Below, piece by piece: positions 34,442 to 43,311 of a DNA stretch of 64,000 nt; within the stretch, counting starts at the first letter, position 1, and each line of letters opens with the position of its first letter. Made by a program: the position numbers and the translations under genes. Source of the DNA: JALZMG01 sp963844175 (lineage in GTDB: Bacteria > Actinomycetota > Acidimicrobiia > Acidimicrobiales > Ilumatobacteraceae); the NCBI GenBank assembly GCA_963844175.1, contig CAWJNE010000021.1, forward strand, positions 434,001 through 498,000, in the 5' to 3' direction. Below the pieces are notes generated by a model. The model had not been told where the DNA came from. It was given only the letters and a program-made list of their open reading frames with translations, and did no database searches.

Positions 34442-34575
34442 GCGAGCGTCCGGGCCGACCGCACACCGGCGAGCGAGGGTGTGCGAGCGAACGGGGAGCT
34501 GCGTGAGCGAGCGTCCGGGCCGACCGCACACCGGCGAGCGAGGGTGTGCGAGCGAACGGGGAGCTGCGTGAGCGA
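34438..34575 (+). repeat. 65-bp tandem duplication between subunits II and I
   Basis: Two identical 65-base units (34438-34502, 34503-34567) followed by the first 8 bases of a third. Each begins GTGAGCGAGCG and ends GGGGAGCTGC, so each unit supplies a ribosome binding site and a GTG to the next. The units encode a 22-codon open frame whose TGA overlaps the next GTG (GTGA). Confidence 0.95.
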
Positions 34576-37120
34576 CCAGGCACCGGAGCGGTCGCCGGAC
34601 ACACCGGCGGTCCACGAGCCGGAGGAGACGTCGGACCGGCTGGCCCGCCTGTGGGACGATCCGCCAGGTCTGCGGGGACGGTTCATGGCGGTCCAGAACG
34701 ACGTCATCGGGAAGCGCCTCCTCTACACGGGCTTCTTCTTCCTGCTGCTCGGCGGCAGCGTCGACTCGCTGGTGATGCGACTGCAGCTGGCGTTCCCCGA
34801 GAACGACCTCATCAGCCCCGAGCTGTACAACGAGATGTTCACCAACCACGGCTCGGTGACGATGTTCCTGGTGATCCTGCCGATCACCGAGGGCTTCACG
34901 ATCCTGCTGCTGCCGTTCCTGCTCGGCACCCGCGAGATGCCGTTCCCCCGCCTGGGCGCCTACAGCTTCTTCACGTTCTTGATGGGCGGGCTGTTCTATT
35001 ACAGCGGCACCCTCTTCAGCGCGGTGCCCAACGCCGGGTGGTTCGCCTACACCCCGCTCAGCCTGCTGCAGTACTCGCCGGACCTGAACCTCGACTTCTG
35101 GGTGCTCGGCCTGTCCGTCGCCGAGGTGGCGGCGATCGCCGCCGGGATCGAGATCGTCATCAGCATCCTCAAGTTCCGGGCTCCGGGGATGACGCTGTCG
35201 CGGCTGCCGCTGTTCGCCTGGGCGATGCTCGTGACGGCGTTCATGATCATCTTCGCCTTCACCACGCTCGTCGTCGGCAGCCTGCTGCTCGAGCTGAGCC
35301 GCAGCTTCGACTTCAAGTTCTTCGAGCCGGACGTGGGCGGCAGCTCGCTGCTGTGGCAGCACCTGTTCTGGATCTTCGGGCACCCGGAGGTGTACATCCA
35401 GTTCCTGCCGGCGGCCGGGGCGGTGTCGATGATCCTGCCGGTGTTCGCCCGTCGCCGCCTGGCCGGCTACGGATGGGTCGTGGCGGCCTTCGTCGCCATC
35501 GGCTTCATGTCGTTCGCGCTGTGGGCGCACCACATGTTCGCCGTCGGGCTGTCGCCGGTCGTCGCCAGCTTCTTCTCCGCCGCCAGCATCGCCATCGGCA
35601 TCCCTGCCGGCGTCCAGATCTTCTCGTGGCTGGCCACCCTGTGGGTCGGCCGGCCGGTCTGGAAGACGCCGCTGCTCTTCGTCGTCGGGTTCCTCGTCAC
35701 GTTCGTCATCGGCGGGATCACCGGGATCATGGTCGCCTCGGCGCCGTTCGACCTGCAGGCCCACGACTCGTACTTCGTCGTCGGGCATCTGCACTACGTC
35801 CTGATCGGCGGCGTCGCCTTCCCGATCTTCGCCGCCGCCTACTACTGGCTCCCGAAGTTCAGCGGGCGACTGCTCAACGAGCGTCTCGGCAAGTGGAACT
35901 TCTGGTTGATGTTCGCCGGGCTCAACCTGGCGTTCTTCCCGATGCACATCGTCGGGCTGCTCGGCATGCCGCGGCGCGTGTACACGTACGAGGACGAGTC
36001 CGGCTGGTGGATCTACAACCTCCTGTCGACGATCGGCGCGTTCGTGCTGTTCAGCGGGATCCTCGTGTTCATCGCCAACCTGCTCTACAGCAGGTACCGC
36101 GGCCAGTTGGCCGGGGACAACCCGTGGGGCGCCGACTCGCTCGAGTGGTCGGTGGCATCGCCGCCCCCCAACCAGGGTTTCTCGATCCCGCCCATCGTGC
36201 GCAGCCGTCACCCGCTGTGGGACCAGGACGATCTGCACAGCGGTGAGCCCCGCGTGCGCAACCTGCTGCGGGCGCTCTCGCAGTGGCCGCTGACGTGGCG
36301 CGCCGCCCTCGTCACGGGGGTCAACGACGGTCAACCCGAGGAGGTGATCCGGGTCTCCGGCCCGTCGATCTGGCCGTTCGTTGCGGCGTGCGGCACCGTG
36401 CTGCTGTTCGTCGGCGAGATGGTCCATCGCCTCGAGGTCATCGCCTTGTCGGCGGCGGTGATCATCGGCGCCGTCATCATGTGGAACCGGCCCGAGCCCG
36501 TCGCGACCACGGACGAGGAAGAGGACGAGTTCGAGCGGGAGCACGGCATCTCCGTACGGGTGGACGGCGGCCGCACCCTGGCCACCTGGGGCATGGGGAT
36601 GTCGCTCCTCGTCGCCGCCGTCGCCTTCAGCACGTTGCTGCTGACGTACTTCTACCTGCGCATCGAGAACCCCAGTTGGCCGCCCGAGGGCGTCGCCGAC
36701 CCGGCCCTCGGCCCGGCGGCGATCGCCGCCGTCGCCGTGTGCGTCAGCGCGCTGTTGGTGCGGCGTGCCCACCGAGGGATCAGCGGCGGGTCGACGGCCA
36801 CCCTGCGCAACGGACTCGTCGGCGCCGGCGTGTTGACGGTCGTCGCCGGCGCCCTGCTGATCTACGACCTGACGACGCTGGACTTCCGCGCCCAGGACCA
36901 CGCCTACGGCTCGATCTTCTACCTGCTCGCCGGCTTCCTGCTGGCGCTGGCCCTCATCGGCCTCGTGATCCTCTCCGTCGTGCTCGGCGGCGTGGCCAAG
37001 GGGCACTTCTCGCCCCGGCGCCACGCCGCGGTCACGAACACCGGCCGATATTGGTCGGCGTTCACGGCGATGTGGCTGATCGGCTCGGCGACCCTCTACC
37101 TCGTACCGCGGCTCGTATGA
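34568..37120 (+). CDS. coxA: Cytochrome c oxidase subunit I fused to subunit III
   Basis: 850-residue haem-copper oxidase. Subunit I part (about 40-560) has the haem/copper ligands His94 (NHGSV), His272 with Tyr276 (HPEVY), His321-His322 (WAHHMF), His407 and His409 (GHLHY). The C-terminal ~280 residues, with LATWGMGMSLLVAAVAFSTL, AQDHAYGSIFYLLAGFLLAL and TGRYWSAFTAMWLIGSATLY, form a subunit III-like bundle, as in CtaDE fusions. GTG 34568 is chosen because GGGGAG lies 4 bases upstream and it follows the repeat; a 29-codon longer frame would read through the repeat. Confidence 0.95.
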   Translation: MSDQAPERSPDTPAVHEPEETSDRLARLWDDPPGLRGRFMAVQNDVIGKRLLYTGFFFLLLGGSVDSLVMRLQLAFPENDLISPELYNEMFTNHGSVTMFLVILPITEGFTILLLPFLLGTREMPFPRLGAYSFFTFLMGGLFYYSGTLFSAVPNAGWFAYTPLSLLQYSPDLNLDFWVLGLSVAEVAAIAAGIEIVISILKFRAPGMTLSRLPLFAWAMLVTAFMIIFAFTTLVVGSLLLELSRSFDFKFFEPDVGGSSLLWQHLFWIFGHPEVYIQFLPAAGAVSMILPVFARRRLAGYGWVVAAFVAIGFMSFALWAHHMFAVGLSPVVASFFSAASIAIGIPAGVQIFSWLATLWVGRPVWKTPLLFVVGFLVTFVIGGITGIMVASAPFDLQAHDSYFVVGHLHYVLIGGVAFPIFAAAYYWLPKFSGRLLNERLGKWNFWLMFAGLNLAFFPMHIVGLLGMPRRVYTYEDESGWWIYNLLSTIGAFVLFSGILVFIANLLYSRYRGQLAGDNPWGADSLEWSVASPPPNQGFSIPPIVRSRHPLWDQDDLHSGEPRVRNLLRALSQWPLTWRAALVTGVNDGQPEEVIRVSGPSIWPFVAACGTVLLFVGEMVHRLEVIALSAAVIIGAVIMWNRPEPVATTDEEEDEFEREHGISVRVDGGRTLATWGMGMSLLVAAVAFSTLLLTYFYLRIENPSWPPEGVADPALGPAAIAAVAVCVSALLVRRAHRGISGGSTATLRNGLVGAGVLTVVAGALLIYDLTTLDFRAQDHAYGSIFYLLAGFLLALALIGLVILSVVLGGVAKGHFSPRRHAAVTNTGRYWSAFTAMWLIGSATLYLVPRLV

Positions 37121-37156
37121 CGAGTGACCGCAGGTCGTCAGCGACGGGGTGCACCA

Positions 37157-37564
37157 ATGAGTTCGCTGCGCCGGCTCGGCTCACCGTGGGCCGTGCTCCT
37201 GGCCGGGCCGGTGGTCGGCATGACGTACTTCTGGGTCGTCTACCTGCTGGCCGAGGCGAGCTGCTCGGGTGACCTGGAGCTGCTCGGCACGGCCACGCTG
37301 CGCACGACGGTTCTCGCCGTGACCGCGGGTGCCATCGCCCTCTTCGTCGCCTACGCCTGGCGGGCTCGCCGGCTGTGGGTCACCCCCGGCTCGGCGGACG
37401 TCGGTGCCGGCGGCATCGGTGCGGGCGACGGGGCCGACGATCGCCGTCAGAACCGCCGGTTCCTGCTCGTGACGGGCTCGATGCTGCTGGGGATGTTCGG
37501 GCTCTTCGCGCTGTTCATCGCCGCACCCGTGGTCGGCGGCTCGCTGTGCGCCGCGCCGTCGTGA
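37157..37564 (+). CDS. Small membrane protein of the oxidase locus
   Basis: 135 residues, unknown family. Three hydrophobic spans (WAVLLAGPVVGMTYFWVVYL, TTVLAVTAGAIALFVAYAW, LVTGSMLLGMFGLFALFIAA) with a polar Gly/Asp/Arg loop. It may be an accessory oxidase subunit, judging only by position. The ATG is preferred over a GTG 11 codons upstream, since GGGGT precedes it. The stop overlaps the ctaG start (GTGA). Confidence 0.75.
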   Translation: MSSLRRLGSPWAVLLAGPVVGMTYFWVVYLLAEASCSGDLELLGTATLRTTVLAVTAGAIALFVAYAWRARRLWVTPGSADVGAGGIGAGDGADDRRQNRRFLLVTGSMLLGMFGLFALFIAAPVVGGSLCAAPS

Positions 37565-38439
37565 TCGGTCACCACGCCCCGATCGTCCCGGCTGAACTGT
37601 GGACGTCGTGGAACACCGACGTCCTGCTCGTCACGGCGTTCGTCGTCGCCGGTGGCTGGTACTGGTGGGCGGCGGCGCGCCGACGGCGAGCGGATCCGTG
37701 GCCGGCTCGCTCGTTCGCCGCCGGCCTGGCAGTGGCCGCCGTCGCCCTGCTCTCGCCGCTCGACGCGATGAGCGCCTCGCTGGGATCGGCGCACATGGTC
37801 CAGCACGTGCTGCTGACGATGGTGGCCGCGCCGCTCATCGTGCTCGGCGCACCCGTGCGCACGATGTCCAGGGCCCTGCCGGTTGGCGGTCGACGCCAGA
37901 TCGGTCGGTGGCGGTCCGGCCGCCTCGCCCGTGCGGTGTCCGGCTGGATCGCCGACCCCGTCCTGACGGCCGGCGTGTTCGTCGTCGTCCTGTGGGTCTG
38001 GCACGCCCGTGGCCCCTACCAGGCGGCGTTGGAGAGCGATCTCCTGCACGGCGTCGAGCACGCCACGTTCTTCGTCGCTGCGCTGGCGTCGTGGGCCGCG
38101 ATCTTGGCCATCCGCCGGCGCCGGGGCCGGTCGGGCATCGGTGTGCTGGTGCTGTTCGGGCTGTCCGTGCAGTGCGGGTTGCTCGGTGTGCTGCTGACGT
38201 TCGCCACCGAGCCGTGGTACCCGGCCTACGAGTCGACGACCGCGGCCTGGGGCTTGTCGCCGCTGGCCGACCAGCAGCTGTCGGGGGTGATCATGTGGGT
38301 GCCGGCGGGCGCCATCTACCTGGTCGCCGCCCTCCTCCTGCTGCGCACGTGGCTGGGTCTGGGCGACGATTCCGGGCGGGACCTCCGTCAGCAGGTGGTG
38401 CCGAAACCGCCCGGCTCCGTTACCCCAGGTGCCTCGTAG
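37561..38439 (+). CDS. ctaG: Caa3-type oxidase assembly protein CtaG
   Basis: 292 residues with about seven membrane spans. Family signatures include LLSPLDAMSASLGSAHMVQH, LLTMVAAPLIVLGAP and HGVEHATFFVAALASWAAIL, with conserved His residues thought to handle copper. Required for caa3 oxidase assembly in Bacillus (family knowledge). Last gene of the oxidase operon; its 3' end overlaps the convergent CrtO-like gene by 20 bases. Confidence 0.9.
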   Translation: MIGHHAPIVPAELWTSWNTDVLLVTAFVVAGGWYWWAAARRRRADPWPARSFAAGLAVAAVALLSPLDAMSASLGSAHMVQHVLLTMVAAPLIVLGAPVRTMSRALPVGGRRQIGRWRSGRLARAVSGWIADPVLTAGVFVVVLWVWHARGPYQAALESDLLHGVEHATFFVAALASWAAILAIRRRRGRSGIGVLVLFGLSVQCGLLGVLLTFATEPWYPAYESTTAAWGLSPLADQQLSGVIMWVPAGAIYLVAALLLLRTWLGLGDDSGRDLRQQVVPKPPGSVTPGAS

Positions 38440-38887
38440 CGGCGCGCCGCAGCACGTGGTGCAGCCGGGCGCGGTTGTAGCGCTGGGCGACGATGCACGG
38501 ACCGTTGGCGATGACGGCGATCGTGGCCAGGGCGATCACGGTCGGAGGGTGCGTCCAGAGCGCGAAGAGCGGGACGACGGCCAGGCTCCCCCAGTGGGCG
38601 ACCTCGGCCCGCCGGGTCTCGGTCTCCAGCCGCCGGAGCGCGTCCGGATCGCGGACCGCGAGGTGGCGCTTGTCGAGGCCACCCGGGAACAAGGTCGCCG
38701 CGTCGGGCAGGTGGGCCTTCCACCGGCGAACACCGAGCGCTTCGTACCGCCCACCGTCGCGCTCCCACACCCGCAGGCGAGTGACCGGCCCGTCGTGGTC
38801 GAAGGCCGTCGTCGGGACGAGGTGGGCGAGCACACTCACCGCGACGGTCCACAGCGACCAGGCGATCACGACCTGCACGACGCTCAT
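38420..38887 (-). CDS. CrtO-like glycosyl-carotenoid acyltransferase family protein
   Basis: 155-residue membrane protein. RYEALGVRRWKAHLPDAATL and NGPCIVAQRYNRARL match the pattern of glycosyl-4,4'-diaponeurosporenoate acyltransferase (CrtO of Staphylococcus) and its many uncharacterised relatives. Spans near residues 5-22 and 98-130. No carotenoid genes are nearby, so the acyl acceptor is unknown. Confidence 0.75.
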   Translation of the reverse strand: MSVVQVVIAWSLWTVAVSVLAHLVPTTAFDHDGPVTRLRVWERDGGRYEALGVRRWKAHLPDAATLFPGGLDKRHLAVRDPDALRRLETETRRAEVAHWGSLAVVPLFALWTHPPTVIALATIAVIANGPCIVAQRYNRARLHHVLRRAATRHLG

Positions 38888-38952
38888 GCTTCGGCTCCGC
38901 TCAGGGGGCCGATCGTAGATCGAGATCGTTGCCGGCTGGCAGACTCCGGCCG

Positions 38953-39879
38953 ATGACCTGGGCTCCGGATGCCGGCGCGTTGGCTGGTCGCGTCGCCGTC
39001 GTCACCGGCGCGACGCGCGGCGCCGGCCGAGGGATCGCCGTGGCCCTCGGCGAGGTCGGTGCGACCGTCATCTGCACGGGCCGCAGCAGCGTCCGCGGGC
39101 GCGGCGGGTCGGACTACGACCGGCCGGAGACGATCGAGGAGACGGCCGACCTGGTGACCGCCGCCGGCGGCCGTGGCGTCGCCGAGCAGGTCGACCACCT
39201 CGACCCCGCCCAGGTGCGTCGCCTGGCGGAGCGCATCGCCACCGCGCACGGCCACGTGGACGTGCTGGTCAACGACATCTGGGGGGCCGAGGTCCTGAAG
39301 GGCGGCCCGGCGGACTGGAACACGCCGATCTGGGAGCACGATCTCGACGCCGGGTTGCGCATCCTCCGCCTCGCCCTCGACACCCACCTGATCACGTCCC
39401 ACCACCTGCTGCCGTTGCTCGTCGACCAGCCCGGTGGGCTGTTGATCGAGGTGACCGACGGGACCACGGAGTACAACGCGTCGAACTACCGGATCTCCGT
39501 GTACTACGACCTGGCCAAGGTGGCCGTGAACCGCCTCGCCTTCTCGCAGGGTCACGAGCTGGCACCGTTCGGCGCCACTGCCGTGGCCGTCACGCCCGGC
39601 TGGCTGCGCTCGGAGATGATGCTCGACAACTTCGGCGTCACCGAGGCGAGCTGGCGCGAGGCGCTGGAGCCAGATCGGGCGGGCGGCGCACCGACCGCCC
39701 CGCCGGGGTTCGCCAGCTCCGAATCGCCGCGCTACGTCGGCCGGGCGGTCGCCGCACTGGCCGCCGATCCTGGCCGATCGCGCTGGAACCAGCAGTCGGT
39801 CACCGCCGCCCGACTGGCCCGGGAGTACGGCTTCACCGACGTCGACGGCGCGCAGCCCGACAGCTGGGCGGCGCTCTGA
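38953..39879 (+). CDS. Short-chain dehydrogenase/reductase
   Basis: 308 residues. Cofactor motif TGATRGAGRGIAVALGE, then a long insertion with GRSSVRGRGGSDYDRPETIE typical of the DHRS1-like/plant-type SDR group. The usual catalytic YxxxK is shifted: YYDLAKVAVNRLAF keeps Tyr and Lys at the right spacing. Substrate unknown. ATG 38953 is preferred to an upstream GTG-initiated extension. Confidence 0.9.
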   Translation: MTWAPDAGALAGRVAVVTGATRGAGRGIAVALGEVGATVICTGRSSVRGRGGSDYDRPETIEETADLVTAAGGRGVAEQVDHLDPAQVRRLAERIATAHGHVDVLVNDIWGAEVLKGGPADWNTPIWEHDLDAGLRILRLALDTHLITSHHLLPLLVDQPGGLLIEVTDGTTEYNASNYRISVYYDLAKVAVNRLAFSQGHELAPFGATAVAVTPGWLRSEMMLDNFGVTEASWREALEPDRAGGAPTAPPGFASSESPRYVGRAVAALAADPGRSRWNQQSVTAARLAREYGFTDVDGAQPDSWAAL

Positions 39880-39897
39880 CAGTGACCGCCGGGACGG

Positions 39898-40614
39898 TCA
39901 GGCCGCCGGCACGGCGTAGGCGCGCAGCAGCCCGTTGGAACCGACCGCCGTCGTCAGGCCCTCGAGCCTGGCGGTGCGGACCGATGCCGAGACCGTCAGG
40001 CAGAGCCCGGTGGCGGTGATGACCCACGTCGCCACGGTGGTCGCGCCGACGAACGTCGCCGTCGACACCGTCCACAGGAGCGCCAGGCTCACCGCCCCGA
40101 GGGCCAGGTTGACGCAGGCCCACTGGAACGTGAGGCGGCGGAACAGCCGGGCGACGCCGGGTCGCGTCACCACCTCCTCGTCGAGCGGGCAGAAGTCGTT
40201 GGCGAAGCGGGCGATCAGCGGTCGCCCGACGGCGACGGACAGGGCGAACGCGGCGGCGGTGAGCAAGGTCCGCAGCACCGGCTGCAGGTAGTAGATGACG
40301 GGGTTGCTGCTCCACACGTAGATCCCGGTGCGGACGCTGATGCCGAGGCAGGCCAGCACGAGCAGGCCCGGCACGGTCTGGCGGAACACCAGGCGCCGGG
40401 CCACACAGGCGAAGGACCAGCCGGCCGACGCGATGAAGGCCCAGAACAGCCCGAACGTGGCGAGGAAGGCGTAGAAGATCGCCGTGGGGATGATCGTCGC
40501 CTCGATGAGGAACGGCACGAGGCGGCGCACGACGGCCCGGACGACAGAGCGCCGGGTGGGGTGGAGGCGCCAGCTCACCTCGTCGACCGACGCTGACGTT
40601 GATGCTGCCGACAT
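39898..40614 (-). CDS. VC0807-like membrane protein
   Basis: 238 residues with about six hydrophobic spans. The order (VPFLIEATIIPTAIFYAFLA, then IASAGWSFACVARRLVFRQT, then GRPLIARFANDFCPLDEEVV) resembles the VC0807 / septation-protein-A-like membrane family. No enzymatic motif is visible. The start ATG follows a low-complexity MSAASTSASVDEV head. A 219-base gap without recognisable genes separates it from the LtrA gene. Confidence 0.65.
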   Translation of the reverse strand: MSAASTSASVDEVSWRLHPTRRSVVRAVVRRLVPFLIEATIIPTAIFYAFLATFGLFWAFIASAGWSFACVARRLVFRQTVPGLLVLACLGISVRTGIYVWSSNPVIYYLQPVLRTLLTAAAFALSVAVGRPLIARFANDFCPLDEEVVTRPGVARLFRRLTFQWACVNLALGAVSLALLWTVSTATFVGATTVATWVITATGLCLTVSASVRTARLEGLTTAVGSNGLLRAYAVPAA

Positions 40615-40833
40615 GGAACTCCTGGAGCGCTCTTCGTTCGCGCTACCAATGTCCCGAGCAACGCAAGAGGCCGGTCAGCTGGCGTGGACACCAGCGTTCG
40701 AACGGCCTCGGAGATCACCCTACGGCGCCGGTCGGTCGTTGCCGTCGCGGGTCCAGCAGTCCCGGACCCTCCTCATGGTCAGGTTCCTGGCCGACCATCC
40801 GGCCAGAAGCCGGACCGGGAGGACCGGTTGGCG

Positions 40834-42063
40834 TCAATGGGGCAGCGACGGTTCGTCGTCCCACTCGCCGACGGCCAGGAAGCGGCTCACGGCGAAGCAC
40901 CACAGCGCCGTCAGGACCCCCAGCAGCAGCAGCGCCAGGAGCCACGGCGCCGGCCGGACCCAGCCGACGAAGAGCGCCGCGGCGGCGCCGACGGCCAGCG
41001 CGACGCCGAGGGGGCGGTACACGCTCTCGAGGCGTCGAGCGTCGGCCAGCGATCGAGCCGTGACGATCAGGGCCAGCAGGCCGGTCGTCACGGCGCCGGC
41101 CAGCACCCACGCAGTGCTGGCCGGTGTGCGGGCGTCGCCGGCGTGGGCGATCAAGCTGACCATCGCCGCGCCGGCCGCGGTGATCGACAACGTGATGGGC
41201 AGGTGGCTGAGCAGCCACTGCACCGTGGCGCTCCCTTCGTCACGCGGCAGCCGCCCGCCGACCAGGTCGAAGTAGATCCACCAGAAGCCGAAGCCGATGG
41301 TCAGCGCGACCATCCCGGTCGTGATCGTCTTCGCATCGCCCTCCGACGAGGTCAGCCCATCGACCACGCCGAACACGACCTCGCCGAGGACGATGATCGT
41401 GAACAGGCCCAGTCGCTCGACCAGCGAATGCGTCGGCGGCATGGCTCGACGCATCGCTGTGCCCGACCGGGCCAGCAGCACGAAGGTCAGCACCCAGCCG
41501 ATCGAGACGCCGGCCCACACGAGGAGTCGGGGGACGGCGGGGAGGAAGGCACTGGCGAAGACGGCACCTGCGGCAACGACCATGCCGACGAGGTAGCGCC
41601 CGGCGAGGTCCAGGAACTCGAAGTGCTGGCGGCGGTCCTGGCGCCGCACGGCGTACCACAACAACGCGGAGAACGCGAGGAAGATCGAATAGACGAGGGC
41701 GAACGAGCGCCCGCTGCCGTCGGCGGCGTCAGCCGTGAACACGGCGAGCAGGACCAGCACGCCCATCTGGACGAAGACGATGTTGCGTGTCCGCCCGTCC
41801 CCGCGTCCGTGCAGCTCGAGGTACACGGACCCGTTGACCCAGGCGACCCAGATCAGGGCGAAGACGACGGCGAACTCGGCGACGGCGCGCGCTGACACGT
41901 GCTCCGCCAGGTGGTGGGCGGCTTGCCCGATGACGGCGACGTAGACGAGGTCGTAGAAGAGCTCGAGCATGCTGACGGTCCGGCCGGCGACGACCTCACC
42001 GTGAGCTCGCGGCGGGCGCCAGAACCAGTGCTTGAAACGCCGCCCGAGCGTCTCGTCGCTCAC
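40834..42063 (-). CDS. Low temperature requirement protein A (LtrA) family
   Basis: 409 residues, about ten to twelve membrane spans. The LtrA pattern is clear: SMLELFYDLVYVAVIGQAAH at the N-terminus, then FALIWVAWVNGSVYLELHGR and RLGLFTIIVLGEVVFGVVDG. LtrA proteins are widespread and uncharacterised despite the name from Listeria. GTG start lies 6 bases after TACGTT, fitting a leaderless message. Confidence 0.9.
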   Translation of the reverse strand: MSDETLGRRFKHWFWRPPRAHGEVVAGRTVSMLELFYDLVYVAVIGQAAHHLAEHVSARAVAEFAVVFALIWVAWVNGSVYLELHGRGDGRTRNIVFVQMGVLVLLAVFTADAADGSGRSFALVYSIFLAFSALLWYAVRRQDRRQHFEFLDLAGRYLVGMVVAAGAVFASAFLPAVPRLLVWAGVSIGWVLTFVLLARSGTAMRRAMPPTHSLVERLGLFTIIVLGEVVFGVVDGLTSSEGDAKTITTGMVALTIGFGFWWIYFDLVGGRLPRDEGSATVQWLLSHLPITLSITAAGAAMVSLIAHAGDARTPASTAWVLAGAVTTGLLALIVTARSLADARRLESVYRPLGVALAVGAAAALFVGWVRPAPWLLALLLLGVLTALWCFAVSRFLAVGEWDDEPSLPH

Positions 42064-42069
42064 CGCCTC

Positions 42070-42075
42070 AACGTA
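42070..42075 (-). promoter_or_regulatory. -10 box of the LtrA gene
   Basis: TACGTT on the minus strand, 6 bases before the GTG at 42063. Confidence 0.45.
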
Positions 42076-42104
42076 GCGACCGATCCTCGGTGCCCGGATG
42101 GCGA

Positions 42105-42551
42105 TCAGCCGCCGGCGAGCAGCAGCGTGTTGTGGAACGTGGTGACCGCCCAGCGGTCATCGACCGGAACGAGGGTGGCGGTCAGGCGGGAGCGGTTGGT
42201 ACCGGCCATCGGGCCGGCGGGTGCGTCGAGCCGTGCACCGACGACGGCGACGATGGAGCCCGTCCCGAGCAGCCGAGTCGTCTCGACGGCGTAGCCGACG
42301 GTGCTGCCCCGGTAGATGGTGTCGAGGATCGCCTGGTGCCCGGTCTCGATGGCGACACGGCCGCGATGGTGGACGCCGCGGATGTCGACGAAGTCGGCGT
42401 CGTCGGTGAACTCGGCACCGAAGGCAGGTCCGTCCGCCCGGTTCCAGGCCTGCTCCAGCCGTTCGAACGTGGCCGCGGCGATGTCGGCGGGCGTCGCTGG
42501 CGGCCGGTCGGCGGTGGTGGTGGACGGTGCGGTGGACAGGGCGGTGGACAT
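42105..42551 (-). CDS. SnoaL-like (SgcJ/EcaC type) small protein
   Basis: 148 residues of the NTF2/SnoaL fold: ATFERLEQAWNRADGPAFGA, then DADFVDIRGVHHRG and DRWAVTTFHNTLL, typical of the SgcJ/EcaC group often called oxidoreductases without proof. GGAGG precedes the ATG. Divergent from a TetR gene, and its promoter overlaps an inverted repeat, so TetR control is likely. Confidence 0.85.
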   Translation of the reverse strand: MSTALSTAPSTTTADRPPATPADIAAATFERLEQAWNRADGPAFGAEFTDDADFVDIRGVHHRGRVAIETGHQAILDTIYRGSTVGYAVETTRLLGTGSIVAVVGARLDAPAGPMAGTNRSRLTATLVPVDDRWAVTTFHNTLLLAGG

Positions 42552-42595
42552 GGCAGGACCTCCGTGAGTGGAATCAAGGACTAGTTACTGGAACA

Positions 42596-42623
42596 ACTAT
42601 AAGATCAACGGAACGATTGTCAA
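42596..42623 (-). promoter_or_regulatory. Consensus promoter of the SnoaL-like gene with operator-like repeat
   Basis: On the minus strand TTGACA (42618-42623), 16 bases, then TATAGT (42596-42601), an almost perfect housekeeping promoter in an AT-rich island. An inverted repeat TAGTT...AACTA (42582-42599) overlaps the -10, a plausible site for the adjacent TetR protein. Confidence 0.75.
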
Positions 42624-42640
42624 GTGATAGATCTGGAGCG

Positions 42641-43270
42641 ATGCCCGAACCGCCGCCGACGTTGCGCCAGCGCAAGGCGCAGCTGACCCGCGACGAGATC
42701 CTCGCCGCCGCCCGCCGCCTGTTCGCCGAGCGCGGCTACGCCCGGACCAGCGTCCGCGACATCGCCCAGGCGGCCGGTGTCTCGGCGCAGACCGTCTACG
42801 ACAGCATCGGCTCCAAGCAGGCCGTCGTCGCTCAGCTCAACGACCTGATCGACAGCGAAGCGGGCATCGCCGCCATCGCCGCCACCGTGGCGCACGCCGA
42901 CAACCCTATGGAGCTCGTCGCCACGAGCGCCCGGACCTGCCGAGCCATCCTCGAGCACTGCAGCGACATCGTCCACGCCCTCGTCAGCGGCGCGGCGGCC
43001 GAGCCGGCCCTCGCCGCAGTCCTCGAGGAGGGCCAGCGTCGCCATCTCGGGGGGGCCAGGATGATCGTCGGCCGGCTCGCCGAGCTCGACGCGCTGGCGC
43101 CTGACATCGGCGTCGACGTGGCGGTCGACACCCTCGCCGCACTGTCCGACGTCCGCTTCGCGCTCGTCCTCCAGCAGGGCTACGGGTGGACGCTGGACCA
43201 GATCGAATCGTGGGTCGCCGGCGCCAGCCGCGCACTGCTGCTCGGCGCTCGGGGCTCCAATCCCGATTGA
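42641..43270 (+). CDS. TetR/AcrR family regulator
   Basis: 209 residues. N-terminal HTH: LTRDEILAAARRLFAERGYA then TSVRDIAQAAGVSAQTVYDS; the C-terminal ligand domain includes HCSDIVHALVSGAAAEPALA. ATG 42641 has TGGAG upstream. Divergent from the SnoaL-like gene, its likely target. Confidence 0.92.
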   Translation: MPEPPPTLRQRKAQLTRDEILAAARRLFAERGYARTSVRDIAQAAGVSAQTVYDSIGSKQAVVAQLNDLIDSEAGIAAIAATVAHADNPMELVATSARTCRAILEHCSDIVHALVSGAAAEPALAAVLEEGQRRHLGGARMIVGRLAELDALAPDIGVDVAVDTLAALSDVRFALVLQQGYGWTLDQIESWVAGASRALLLGARGSNPD

Positions 43271-43311
43271 CCTGGTCAGGATTGCCTCGGCGCGCCGCTA
43301 CCGTGGAGACG

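Noticed and set aside
34349..37024. Open frame of 891 codons antisense to coxA
   Set aside because: Composition is Asp/Glu/His/Arg-rich without domains; coxA on the other strand has all catalytic ligands.
40615..40833. A possible gene in the gap before LtrA
   Set aside because: Open frames there have no ribosome binding site and no recognisable motif; the gap is left without a call.
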